Counted from the first letter of the stretch, positions 38,020 to 46,527 are shown. The stretch: 64,000 nt of DNA from Puniceicoccaceae bacterium K14 (GCA_022538095.1 JAKYXN010000006.1:58375-122374); one strand, 5' to 3'. Numbers and translations: made by a program. Notes: a model not told the origin generated them from the letters alone.

Positions 38020-39131
38020 AAAGCAGCCTTTTCTTTGAGTTCGAAAAGTTCCAGCAGAGCTCGCGTAGCTACTAACCTAGTTTGCTCATCAGAGCCATTA
38101 AAGGCTTGCTGACGGATCGTCTCAGCCGATTCGCGCAAAACCCCTACCGGCAATTCCTCAATCCAAGAATCGTCCTCAGGAGCCGGAGTCATTCTTTCAA
38201 TCGAAAGAAAACCGTAGAGAAACCGAGTAGTAAGGATTTCATTGAGCAACTCGAGCTCAGCCCGTGCAGACATAAATAAAAGGCCATCCAAACGGATACG
38301 AACCAAGCAATTGCCTGGGTCTTCTATTGCTTTCAGTTCGGATGAAAGACGTGCAAGATCATCGGCTTGCGCGATGCTGCGATCCAAAGTTAACCATTTA
38401 AGAGCCCCTGTTCTCAAGGATTCGATCTGCGGAACAGCACCTCGTTCAGCGATTTTAACCAAGAGAACGTTGCCACTATCCCGCTCGCCAAACTTTGTAG
38501 TTTCATGCGTCCCCGAATAGGCCATTCGGACAATGCCGTCAGATCCCTTGTAGGGAGAAAATGAATGCCAATGACCAATGGCTAGAAAATCCAAGCCTGC
38601 TTTCTGAGCCGCATCAACTGGAATAGGATAATCAGGCTCCGCATCCGGCAATCCTTCCACGTTTCCATGGGCTAACCCAATAGCCACCTTATGGGTATCG
38701 CTTGCATCTATTGATGACAATGGATTCCGCGTAGAGTATTTCTCCTTGAGCGGGCATGGATACAAAACGCAGTTTTCCAACTCAATCGGCCGGCGATCTC
38801 TCAAGACATGAACATGACTGTTTTCTTCCCATACCGGGTGCTCCCAAACTGAGCCCGGAGTCAGTGGATCATGATTACCTGGCGTAATGAATACCTGCCC
38901 GCGAAACCTCGAAAGCGTCTCGCCAACCTTGCGGACTAAAGAACGATCCACTGCATTATCCTCGAAGACATCACCCGTGATCAGCAAAAGCTCGATATCT
39001 CTTTCTCGGGCCAGCTCAACGATCCGCTCGACTGAATCCAACCGGACATCTCGAACACGTTGCGATGCATCGCCAAGTCCTGCTGCCTTCATTCCGATCT
39101 GCCAATCTGCTGTATGTACAAAGCGGATCAT
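38016..39131 (-). CDS. SbcD/Mre11-like metallophosphoesterase
   Basis: A 371-residue calcineurin-type nuclease. The metal motifs are HTADWQIG (D9), TGDVFED (D54), GNHD (86-87), LAHGN and GHWHS. In motif I the usual DxH reads DWQ, a change I recall in a branch of Mre11-like proteins. The C-terminal third would dock on the partner ATPase. The four-base overlap with the SbcC-like gene shows they are one complex. It is 38 bases after the HTH gene. Confidence 0.88.
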   Translation of the reverse strand: MIRFVHTADWQIGMKAAGLGDASQRVRDVRLDSVERIVELARERDIELLLITGDVFEDNAVDRSLVRKVGETLSRFRGQVFITPGNHDPLTPGSVWEHPVWEENSHVHVLRDRRPIELENCVLYPCPLKEKYSTRNPLSSIDASDTHKVAIGLAHGNVEGLPDAEPDYPIPVDAAQKAGLDFLAIGHWHSFSPYKGSDGIVRMAYSGTHETTKFGERDSGNVLLVKIAERGAVPQIESLRTGALKWLTLDRSIAQADDLARLSSELKAIEDPGNCLVRIRLDGLLFMSARAELELLNEILTTRFLYGFLSIERMTPAPEDDSWIEELPVGVLRESAETIRQQAFNGSDEQTRLVATRALLELFELKEKAAL

Positions 39132-39169
39132 TTATCCAAAGTTTCTTTCATTAGTTGCCATACCCCTGA

Positions 39170-39817
39170 TCAATCTCTTGGGATCTTGATTTCTTCGGAT
39201 AGGTCCTGTAGCGGAAGAATTCCTAGACAGGGCTCTGTCGACAGTTTCTCGGTTGTGCCCTCATCATCGAAGGGTACGATAATGTAAACAAAGTCGCAGC
39301 AGAATTTTTCGAGAATCAAGCGGGCCGAAATAACCGTTTTCTCGATATCTCTATGCAGATTGAATTTGCACTCCAACGCGATTCGCTTGCCACTTTGCTC
39401 AATAAGGAAATCCGTAATAATCAGCTCTTCTGCACAATCTTGGCGATAGGCGATCTCTGCTTTATCAAGCTCTCGCGCCACAGAACGTTTGAAAGCGATC
39501 GACTGAGCTTTCACTTCCATGAATCGGCGTGCCCGCTCTTCTTGAGCCTCTGCATTGGCAGCATCCCCGAAAATAGGAGCAACAGGCAATTCCTCGGTTT
39601 CCTTAGTCTCATAAGCGACAATTATAAGCTGCTCTTCCTCTCTAGATTCGCATAGACGCCTCATGAGGCGCGATAGAGTAACCTGGCGAGGCCTGGATTG
39701 TCCGGTAACAATCTTGCTGATCGAAGTCGCACTGATGCCGACATCCTCAGCCAATTGATTTCCCGTAAGTCTACGTCGCTCCATCAGATCGCGAATAACA
39801 GTTGATAGGTTCTGCAC
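39170..39817 (-). CDS. XRE-type HTH protein fused to a PD-(D/E)XK-like domain
   Basis: About 215 residues. The N-terminal 60 residues are a Cro/CI helix-turn-helix (LAEDVGISATSISKIVTGQSRPRQ). The C-terminal part reads IITDFLIEQSGKRIALECK followed by a helix and FVYIIVP, which fits the D...ExK core of a restriction-endonuclease fold. It is the first gene of the ten-gene minus run and likely represses it. The start is uncertain: GTG at 39817 puts the HTH close to the N-terminus; a TTG at 39877 would add 20 residues. No clear ribosome site precedes any of them. Confidence 0.78.
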   Translation of the reverse strand: MQNLSTVIRDLMERRRLTGNQLAEDVGISATSISKIVTGQSRPRQVTLSRLMRRLCESREEEQLIIVAYETKETEELPVAPIFGDAANAEAQEERARRFMEVKAQSIAFKRSVARELDKAEIAYRQDCAEELIITDFLIEQSGKRIALECKFNLHRDIEKTVISARLILEKFCCDFVYIIVPFDDEGTTEKLSTEPCLGILPLQDLSEEIKIPRD

Positions 39818-39861
39818 CGGAGAAGAATTGGGGATAAAGTTAAAATACGTCAATAATTTAA

Positions 39862-39929
39862 CTTCTAGAAGAATCAAAACTTAAATTTAGTAATAAAATA
39901 GTTCATTAACTAAAATTCACGGTAGTGAA
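39862..39929. promoter_or_regulatory. Candidate operators in the divergent defence promoter region
   Basis: Two palindromes lie between the HTH gene and the AbiE operon. CTTCTAGAAG at 39862-39871 is perfect over ten bases, and TTCAC-GGTA-GTGAA spans 39916-39929. The surrounding 200 bases are AT-rich with repeated AAATT(T)AGTAA. The HTH protein is the obvious candidate ligand. No experimental support. Confidence 0.45.
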
Positions 39930-40092
39930 AGTTGTAAATTAGTAAATTTGCTCCGCCAAATAGATGGTAAACGATCTCAGTAATTCAGTATTCTCAAAAA
40001 CCTAAGCGTCAATTACTCTTGCAGCCATCCCGAGAATCATTAAATTGTCCCGAAAAACTATACTTTTTTGTGACAATAATATTCTCAAATAA

Positions 40093-40710
40093 ATGACTCA
40101 ATCCATTGATAAAAAGCTACTTAGACGCATACAAGGCAGAGGAAAAGGTTCCATTTGGACTCCAACAGATTTCACTGATCTTGGGGAACGTGCTGCGATA
40201 GCGAAAGCTCTGTCCCGAAACACTAAAGCGGGACGCATTAAAAGGATTGCTCGCGGCCTCTACAGCTATCCTGAGAAGCACCCTGTTCTTGGTGATATCG
40301 CTCCTTCTATCGACACCATCTCCAAAGCCCTCAAAGGTCGCGATCAGGTACGCCTCCTCCCTTCCGGAGCCTATGCAGCAAATCTTCTTCACCTCTCCGA
40401 GCAAGTGCCAGCACGGGTCGTATTCCTATCGGACGGTCCCAACCGAAAAGTCGAAGTCGGCAAATTGGTAATCGAACTGAAGCACGTAACACCCAAACGA
40501 GTTGCCGCAGCCGGACGCATGTCAGGACTGATAATGGAGGCCCTGCGCTATCAGGGCGAAAACTACGTGAACGATAATACCATAGGCGCTATCGCCAAAT
40601 CACTCGGCAAAAAGCAACGCAAGCAACTTATCGAAGACCTGCGCCTCGCTCCCGCTTGGATGCGCCCCCACCTTAAGTCCATAGCCGAAAAGGCAGGAGC
40701 AGCTACATGA
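40093..40710 (+). CDS. AbiEi-like antitoxin (DUF6088 type)
   Basis: A 205-residue protein with an N-terminal winged helix (WTPTDFTDLGERAAIAKALSRNTKAGRIKRIARGLYSYP), the hallmark of AbiEi/DUF6088 antitoxins and regulators. It would repress its own promoter and keep the partner nucleotidyltransferase inactive. It overlaps the toxin gene by four bases (ATGA), as type IV toxin-antitoxin pairs commonly do. Transcribed away from the Wadjet-containing run. Confidence 0.87.
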   Translation: MTQSIDKKLLRRIQGRGKGSIWTPTDFTDLGERAAIAKALSRNTKAGRIKRIARGLYSYPEKHPVLGDIAPSIDTISKALKGRDQVRLLPSGAYAANLLHLSEQVPARVVFLSDGPNRKVEVGKLVIELKHVTPKRVAAAGRMSGLIMEALRYQGENYVNDNTIGAIAKSLGKKQRKQLIEDLRLAPAWMRPHLKSIAEKAGAAT

Positions 40711-41738
40711 ATACATTCGCCACCCTCCCCGCCAACGAACGGCGCCTCTACTTTCAGCAACATCAAGGTAACCAAGGCATCGATACAATTATCGTAGAAA
40801 AGGACTTCTGGGTATGCTGGCTGCTTGGCATATTGTTTCGAACAGAACCCTTTTCGCAAAACTGCGTATTCAAAGGAGGCACATCGCTCTCGAAAGTATA
40901 CAACGCCATTCATAGGTTCTCGGAAGATATCGACCTCTCGATCAATCCTGGTTTCCTGGGCTGCGAAGAAAGCGCCCTAGAAGACGCCAGCTTATCGAAT
41001 ACGAAGCGACATCAATTGAGCGAAGAACTGCAAACGATCTGCGCCAGCATCGTCGAAGATAAGCTAATGACTCGTCTGGAAACGGAGATTTCCAACATCC
41101 TAGACAGGTCAGAGAGCGGCCAACCATGGCTACGCTATGAGCTAGACGGAACAACAAATTCGCCTGTCCTGCTCTTCCACTACCCAACAGACAGAGAGAC
41201 CAAAGAAGGAGGCTACATTCCACCACGAGTGAAGCTTGAGTTTGGCTCTCTTACCGATCAACGCCCTACCGGCTCGTGCAAAGTAACCGCCATGGTCGAC
41301 GAGCTCGCCCCAGGTCACTTCGCCGACTGTCGAGCGCAAGTCGTCGCCTTGGAAATAGAGAGAACCTTTTGGGAGAAAGCGACTATCCTCCATGCAGAAC
41401 ACCATCGCCCCGATCTCAGAAAACGGGACCGCTTCTCACGTCACTATGCTGACTTCGCAGCCCTCTGGAAGAATCCCATCAGCCAGAAAGCACTCCAGAG
41501 CGACGAACTCCTAAGCCGAGTAGTCCGGCATAAATCTCGCTTCTTTCGTTCCTCATGGGCAAACTACAACACAGCCAAACGAGGGACCTTCAAACTTCTC
41601 CCCAAGCCAGAAGCCATCGATAACCTGAAGAAAGATTACAAGGCGATGGAACAGATGTTCTTCAAAACACCGCCACCCTTCGAGGAAATTTTGGATACGC
41701 TAAGGGATGCTGAGATGACTCTAAACAAAGTCGAGTAG
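40707..41738 (+). CDS. AbiEii-like nucleotidyltransferase toxin
   Basis: A 343-residue nucleotidyltransferase of the AbiEii/AbiGii family. KGGTSLSKVY (from residue 56) and the DxD in FSEDIDLSI (D74, D76) are the catalytic signature, both intact. Homologues block growth of phage-infected cells by modifying tRNA. It is translationally coupled to the antitoxin and is the last gene before the distal island repeat. Confidence 0.9.
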   Translation: MNTFATLPANERRLYFQQHQGNQGIDTIIVEKDFWVCWLLGILFRTEPFSQNCVFKGGTSLSKVYNAIHRFSEDIDLSINPGFLGCEESALEDASLSNTKRHQLSEELQTICASIVEDKLMTRLETEISNILDRSESGQPWLRYELDGTTNSPVLLFHYPTDRETKEGGYIPPRVKLEFGSLTDQRPTGSCKVTAMVDELAPGHFADCRAQVVALEIERTFWEKATILHAEHHRPDLRKRDRFSRHYADFAALWKNPISQKALQSDELLSRVVRHKSRFFRSSWANYNTAKRGTFKLLPKPEAIDNLKKDYKAMEQMFFKTPPPFEEILDTLRDAEMTLNKVE

Positions 41739-41942
41739 ACAACCCTTAGACCAAGTTCTTTCAATCTAACAAAGCACTTATTCGGCCTGACCCTATAGAC
41801 AGTATACCTAGACTATTCCCCACCCAAAACCCTGGAATCCTTGTCTGAAAAATTCCGCCTAATCTTATTCAGAAAAAATTTTACCAAGAAGATGGGGCAT
41901 GCGAAAGCATGAGTCCGAAGGACTTTGAGCAAAGCGAAAACC

Positions 41943-41962
41943 AATCTGCCATCTCCCACCAT
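41943..41962 (+). repeat. Island boundary repeat, distal copy (attR-like)
   Basis: Twenty bases identical to the 3' end of the tRNA-Val gene (24487-24506). The rest of the tRNA is not present, so this is a target-site copy rather than a second tRNA. It marks the far end of the 17.5-kb island. Confidence 0.85.
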
Positions 41963-41984
41963 TTCCTTAACTGGAAATGCTTTT
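41961..41984 (+). terminator. Hairpin and T-run after the distal repeat, probable original tRNA terminator
   Basis: ATTTCC-TTAACT-GGAAAT followed by GCTTTT begins right after CCACC. It looks like an intrinsic terminator placed as it would be behind a tRNA gene. If the island split tRNA and terminator, this is the original downstream sequence. Confidence 0.55.
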
Positions 41985-42233
41985 ATACCAATATCGCCAG
42001 TCAGTATGAGTTTCGAGGAGCAATCGACAAAATCGATTCGAAGAGATTCAGAGCACGAAAGAAATGTCGGGTATTCTCACTTCGTTTGCAAATTGCGAAG
42101 CGAAAGTCGAAGAACATCGTGTAGTCCTCTTTATTCCTCCGATCTATATCCTAGATCAAAGAGGCTAGTTCGCCAAAATGATTTACAACTAGCTTGGACA
42201 CTCGCCTCTTTGATCCACCTTATTTCACCCTAC

Positions 42234-44081
42234 CTAAAAAACTACTTCAATCGCGAATCCGTTCTCACTTGTGTTCCAATCACTGGAGTCGATAACGAGA
42301 GCGTCTTCAGCCTGATTCCATTTCACATCTAGTTCCGACCCAAGTAGTCGAACCGACTTGATGATTCCCGCTTCCTTATTCAAAGCTCGAATACGAACTG
42401 TAGATTCAGCCGCCACAAGAGACATCGCATAGACCTTGTTCTCCTTTGCGGTAAACCAAAAATCTTCGTTCGAAAACTCACGTGAAAAGCCATGGGCCGC
42501 GCGGTGTCCTGTTCCACTTAAGAGCGCCTCCCTTCCTCCTTCATGAGGAATCGTCCAACGAGTAGTCCCAAAAATCGCATCGGCATTGGTATGAACCCAC
42601 TCTCCCATTACTCTCAGGTTTGATGAACTTTGCTTTGGTACGTTTCCAGCCCCATCGGGGCCAATATTAAGCAAGTAATTTCCTCCTTTTGAAGTGATAT
42701 CTACAAAGTAGTAAAGAAGCTCCCTTGGGCTTTTCCAATCGTTATCGTAGGACTTAAAACCCCATGAGTTGTTTGTAGTCCCACAGGTTTCCCAATGCTT
42801 TGATAGATTATCCGAAGCAGCCGGAATAACATTGTCCCCCGCATCAAGATAATCTCCGAATTCAAAGCCAACACGGCGATTCAAGATCACATTCGGGTTA
42901 ATATCGTAAACGAGCTTATAAAACCGAAAAGCCTGCTCCTCAGTAATGTATCCATCTCCATCAAACCAGATTAGACGTAGATCCGGCATTAGTTCCAACA
43001 ATTCCTTAATTTGTGGATACGCTTTACTCTCCAAATATTCAGCATGGGTGTTGTCCCTCGGGTCCCAGTGATTTTTCCCCTGCATATGTGTATGGATTCC
43101 AAGAAGGTCATGACGTTCCTTCATCGTCCAATAGTTTCCATCTGCTCCATCCATCCAATCATTTCCATGCGAATAATACACGCCAAATTCGATTCCCTCC
43201 GCTCGGCACGCATCATAGAGTTCCTTGATCGCGTCACCCTCATAGGGAGTCGCATCCACTATATCAAACTCGGAACTAGCCGAATCGAATAGTGCAAATC
43301 CGTCGTGATGCTTTGAAGTAATCACCACATATTTCATCCCAACATCTTTCGCCAACCGAGCAATATTCTGAGCGAAAGACTTATCCGGATTAAATGTTTT
43401 TGCGAATTCAGCATATTCTTCGCGAGGGATTCGAAAGGTAGACATCAACCACTCCGCCACTCGAGGCCCAGCGTGAGGCGATTCTTCGATACGAGTTCCC
43501 TCCCAACTTCCTCCTGCTTGCGAGTAAAGTCCCCAATGAATGAACATTCCAAATCGAGCTTCCTTAAACCATTTAAGGGCCGCTTGTTTCTCTGGAGATT
43601 CATGCATCATCTGCCATTCCTCATCAAAGTGCCCACTATTCAGCGGGTTAGAATGATGAGGCACAATACGAACATGAGAAATCGAAGCCTCAGCCTTGAG
43701 GGACAAAGTCTGCTGGCCGACTTCTTTGAAAGTCACCCATTTTGGAAATTCTGATACGATCCCAGATTCAAGAACGTAATCTCGCTCGAGCTTGCCATTC
43801 AGTTCCTGGCCTCCGACCTCGATCGTTGCCACGCTTCCTTCACTTGAGCCATCACTTAAGACCTGTAGCACATATCGTCCGCCCTTCTCTAATTCAAAAG
43901 ACCATTCTAGACTTCCTGAATTTTGCTGGGCATCCTCAACATCTAGAAGGATCCAATGCGATGCCGGAAACGGAAGTTCCGCACCCGTTTTTTCGTCACA
44001 ACCTCCTAATAAAACAGCGCACCCTCCTAAAAGGAGCGCAATAATAGCAGAAGGAATACGAGGCTTAAGAAAATATTTCAT
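42234..44081 (-). CDS. Alpha-L-fucosidase GH29, lipoprotein
   Basis: A 615-residue enzyme that removes terminal alpha-L-fucose. The N-terminus ends in a lipobox-like LLGGC, so it is likely anchored in a membrane facing the periplasm. Residues about 35-145 form a beta-sandwich, perhaps carbohydrate-binding. The GH29 barrel follows (FGMFIHWGLYSQ, VITSKHHDGFALFDS, and the nucleophile region LIWFDGDG). The ATG at 44081 has no ribosome site; a C8T7 tract lies in its place. It is last in a minus-strand run of five genes with two GH29s, a sulfatase, an unassigned hydrolase and an esterase. Confidence 0.93.
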   Translation of the reverse strand: MKYFLKPRIPSAIIALLLGGCAVLLGGCDEKTGAELPFPASHWILLDVEDAQQNSGSLEWSFELEKGGRYVLQVLSDGSSEGSVATIEVGGQELNGKLERDYVLESGIVSEFPKWVTFKEVGQQTLSLKAEASISHVRIVPHHSNPLNSGHFDEEWQMMHESPEKQAALKWFKEARFGMFIHWGLYSQAGGSWEGTRIEESPHAGPRVAEWLMSTFRIPREEYAEFAKTFNPDKSFAQNIARLAKDVGMKYVVITSKHHDGFALFDSASSEFDIVDATPYEGDAIKELYDACRAEGIEFGVYYSHGNDWMDGADGNYWTMKERHDLLGIHTHMQGKNHWDPRDNTHAEYLESKAYPQIKELLELMPDLRLIWFDGDGYITEEQAFRFYKLVYDINPNVILNRRVGFEFGDYLDAGDNVIPAASDNLSKHWETCGTTNNSWGFKSYDNDWKSPRELLYYFVDITSKGGNYLLNIGPDGAGNVPKQSSSNLRVMGEWVHTNADAIFGTTRWTIPHEGGREALLSGTGHRAAHGFSREFSNEDFWFTAKENKVYAMSLVAAESTVRIRALNKEAGIIKSVRLLGSELDVKWNQAEDALVIDSSDWNTSENGFAIEVVF

Positions 44082-44085
44082 ATAC

Positions 44086-44100
44086 AAAAAAAGGGGGGGG
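44086..44100 (-). repeat. Homopolymer tract A7G8 before the fucosidase start
   Basis: On the coding strand this reads C8 then T7 and ends four bases before the ATG at 44081. It fills half of the 32-base gap after the esterase stop, where a ribosome site would be expected. Such runs are prone to slippage. Confidence 0.7.
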
Positions 44101-44113
44101 TAACGCTTAAAAG

Positions 44114-45370
44114 TTATCTTTCTTCAAAATCAGAACTCACAATTAAATTTCCGCTCTGCAAGTTTACGAACCACGCAGTGGTCGACTCAGGTAGAGTCGC
44201 AGCAGCTACCCACTTGTCCGATACCTGCTCCAGCGAAGCGGGTGTCTGATTCCATTTTCTCAGACCGGTGAAGCCCGTATCCGAGGTCCAGACTAGAACG
44301 GCTCCATCAATTGCTTTAGTTGTTTTAAACTTCACGCTATAACGGTCGCCTACTAATTCAGATTTTGTCTGCTGGGACCAAATCGCTCCGTCTCGGACAA
44401 TGCTATCTGCAAACGCATAGCTATCATCTGGTCGCCACCCAGCTCCATGCCCGTGTTTCATCCCAGGGATAAGAGTTACGAGACGGGGCCCCGAAGCTTT
44501 TCGGTACGAAGCAGCCAAGGCATCCATCGGAAAGTGTTTATCACCTGGCCATGACAGCCACTGAACAGGCATTTTCGCGTTTTCTAATCGAACAATCGGA
44601 TCCCATACTTTTTTGTAGAGCCTATTCGAACCGAGCGCTTTCTTGTATTGATTCTCTGAATCGTATTTATGCCCACAACCATAAGTTGGTATGGCAAAAG
44701 CAAAGCGATCATCGATCCCAATCACAGTACTTGTAATCACGCCCCCCCAAGAGATTCCCATTATTCCAATTTTACTCGCGTCAACCTCCGGCAATGAGTG
44801 CATCAACGAATTTGCTAACACGGTATCCGCCACAGAATGATACATCCACTGATCTTCAATTGGTTTCGACGAATCAGCGTAGATACCTGTGCGATGGGGC
44901 CCTGCCCAAGCATGCTTTTTCCAAGCCTTTTTGCCTGACACTTTTTCGTCTCGTTCGTTCGTCTGTCCTTCAACTGCGATGCTGATTGCAGCATATCCAC
45001 GATCCACCCAACGAGTAACCCAATCATTGAACGCGGATCCGCCACCACCGTGTACCAATACGATCCCAGGCACCTTATTTTCGACCGATGCTCCTTCGGG
45101 AATTTGTATCAGAGAAAAAACTCGCGTAGATTTTCCCTCGTAATCCAAAGCGTCAAAATAAATCTTGCGCATCTCGCCTGGAGTAATCTCGAACGGGTCT
45201 CCATCCTCGTTTCTAACAAGCGGTGCCTCGAGTTCGCCAAGGGCGATTATCTTTGAACTCGCATCGCGCAGCTCCTTCTTTGTCCAATCCTTCGCTTGAA
45301 GGATCGGACTCAAAAAGCACATTGCAACTACGAGACTAGTAGTTATTTTTCTGATATAAGAATTTTTCAT
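44114..45370 (-). CDS. Exported alpha/beta-hydrolase (probable carbohydrate esterase)
   Basis: A 418-residue serine hydrolase with a signal peptide ending near QAKD (residue 27). The fold is shown by IVLVHGGGGSAFNDW (oxyanion strand), the nucleophile elbow GISWGG and the late histidine in PGMKHGHG. It resembles acetyl-xylan-esterase/dienelactone-hydrolase relatives. The last 90 residues form an extra beta-rich domain. Inside a fucan locus the most useful job would be removing O-acetyl groups from fucoidan; the true substrate is unknown. Confidence 0.85.
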   Translation of the reverse strand: MKNSYIRKITTSLVVAMCFLSPILQAKDWTKKELRDASSKIIALGELEAPLVRNEDGDPFEITPGEMRKIYFDALDYEGKSTRVFSLIQIPEGASVENKVPGIVLVHGGGGSAFNDWVTRWVDRGYAAISIAVEGQTNERDEKVSGKKAWKKHAWAGPHRTGIYADSSKPIEDQWMYHSVADTVLANSLMHSLPEVDASKIGIMGISWGGVITSTVIGIDDRFAFAIPTYGCGHKYDSENQYKKALGSNRLYKKVWDPIVRLENAKMPVQWLSWPGDKHFPMDALAASYRKASGPRLVTLIPGMKHGHGAGWRPDDSYAFADSIVRDGAIWSQQTKSELVGDRYSVKFKTTKAIDGAVLVWTSDTGFTGLRKWNQTPASLEQVSDKWVAAATLPESTTAWFVNLQSGNLIVSSDFEER

Positions 45371-45382
45371 TTTATAATGATT

Positions 45383-46516
45383 TCAATTCCATTGAATATC
45401 AGCCTCTTTCGTCTCCAAATCTACCACAACAGACGCATGTTTATACTCGCGCGACAATTTCCAACCGTCTCGCTGCATTTCACCGAGAGGCTCGCCTAGT
45501 GGTTTATCGAATTCCGGGTACCATTCCAAACATCCGTTTTTCATACGGTATCCCCAGTTGTAGATAAAATAGCAGTTTTCCTGAGCTGCAGCCAAAAAAC
45601 AGGCTAGCGGAAAAGTCAGATTCTCCCTCGCGATCTCCTGCTTCTCTTCGAGGGGCTTCATCATCGCTTCTTTATCAATAAAGGTAAATCCAGACCACCC
45701 TTTCATCACCACTATTTTACCAGCCTTTCCTGCACGTTCCATTTCCAGGATATCTTTAAGCATCATCTCCTTAGATGAGCTCTGAAAGTATCCAAAATGT
45801 TCAATCATCGCAGCATCGGTGAACTCTGGAAAATCATAGCCCATCGACCAATGAGGCGTAGAGCGAATACCGTTGTAGACAATAAGTTTGTCATCACCTA
45901 TCTTTTCGCGAGTTTCACGAATAATATCATGCAATCCCTGCTGAATTGCATCGTATTTATCATCTCCCCACAATTTTCGATTTGCTTGGTTTTCAACCTG
46001 AGGGAAGGCATCCATGAATACACCATCCGAACTTCCATTAATCACGGCCTCAGCAGCGACATCAGTCCACCAATCACGAAACTCTGCATTAGAAAGATCA
46101 TAGCGCATCAACTGCCCATTCTTTAGATCGAGTTCTCCTTCCTCTGTCCGCAACCACCACTCCGAATGCTTTGCGTACTCGTCATGAGACTCATACATTG
46201 GATAATCCAAAAAGGTATTCCAGTAGAAGATTACCTTCATCTTCGGATTTAACTTTTTAAGCTGCTGAGCTTCAGCTTCAATCCCGGCTTCGGTCCCACC
46301 CAATTGATTGCTTGCGTGACCTTTTTCTAAACAAATGAAATTGGATCGCGAGGCGACAAACTCAGCCTCAGCCTTAGTCAAAAGACTCTCGCTTTTTCCG
46401 AAGTGAAAGGCAATCGGTACCGTATCCCAACTGAACTCAGGATATCGATTTTCGTTTGCTTGAGCAATCGAGACAAAAGCAAACAGCGCTGACAATATGA
46501 TCTTCTTTGTCCCCAT
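45383..46516 (-). CDS. Putative glycoside hydrolase of unassigned family (GHL15-like TIM barrel)
   Basis: A 377-residue exported protein (signal peptide of about 20 residues). Its motifs suggest a TIM barrel: FICLEKGHA, MKVIFYWN, the acidic GVFMDAFPQV, KLIVYNGI and MIEHFGY. It resembles the 'hypothetical glycosyl hydrolase 15' group (weak recall) and has no CAZy family I can name. A strong GGAGG precedes the ATG. Between a sulfatase and an esterase in a fucan locus, it is a candidate endo-fucanase or exo-acting hydrolase. Confidence 0.68.
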   Translation of the reverse strand: MGTKKIILSALFAFVSIAQANENRYPEFSWDTVPIAFHFGKSESLLTKAEAEFVASRSNFICLEKGHASNQLGGTEAGIEAEAQQLKKLNPKMKVIFYWNTFLDYPMYESHDEYAKHSEWWLRTEEGELDLKNGQLMRYDLSNAEFRDWWTDVAAEAVINGSSDGVFMDAFPQVENQANRKLWGDDKYDAIQQGLHDIIRETREKIGDDKLIVYNGIRSTPHWSMGYDFPEFTDAAMIEHFGYFQSSSKEMMLKDILEMERAGKAGKIVVMKGWSGFTFIDKEAMMKPLEEKQEIARENLTFPLACFLAAAQENCYFIYNWGYRMKNGCLEWYPEFDKPLGEPLGEMQRDGWKLSREYKHASVVVDLETKEADIQWN

Positions 46517-46527
46517 AAGGCCTCCCT

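Larger units (their letters stand above)
41739..42233. other. Non-coding island end and junction
   Basis: About 490 bases between the AbiEii-like toxin and the first fucosidase stop. Apart from the distal att-like repeat and the hairpin after it I see no gene. Open frames here run across the repeat and match no family I know. No integrase remnant is recognisable. Confidence 0.6.

Noticed and set aside
24430..41940. Integrase or transposase inside the island
   Set aside because: Every long frame is accounted for by other families, and none shows R-H-R-Y, serine-recombinase or DDE motifs.
41943..41962. A second tRNA gene at the distal repeat
   Set aside because: Only the T-arm end and acceptor 3' strand are present; the D arm, anticodon arm and 5' acceptor strand are missing.
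41909..42332. Two overlapping plus-strand frames of 71 and 135 residues across the distal repeat
   Set aside because: They translate the tRNA-derived repeat and the 3' end of the fucosidase on the wrong strand, and look like no protein family.
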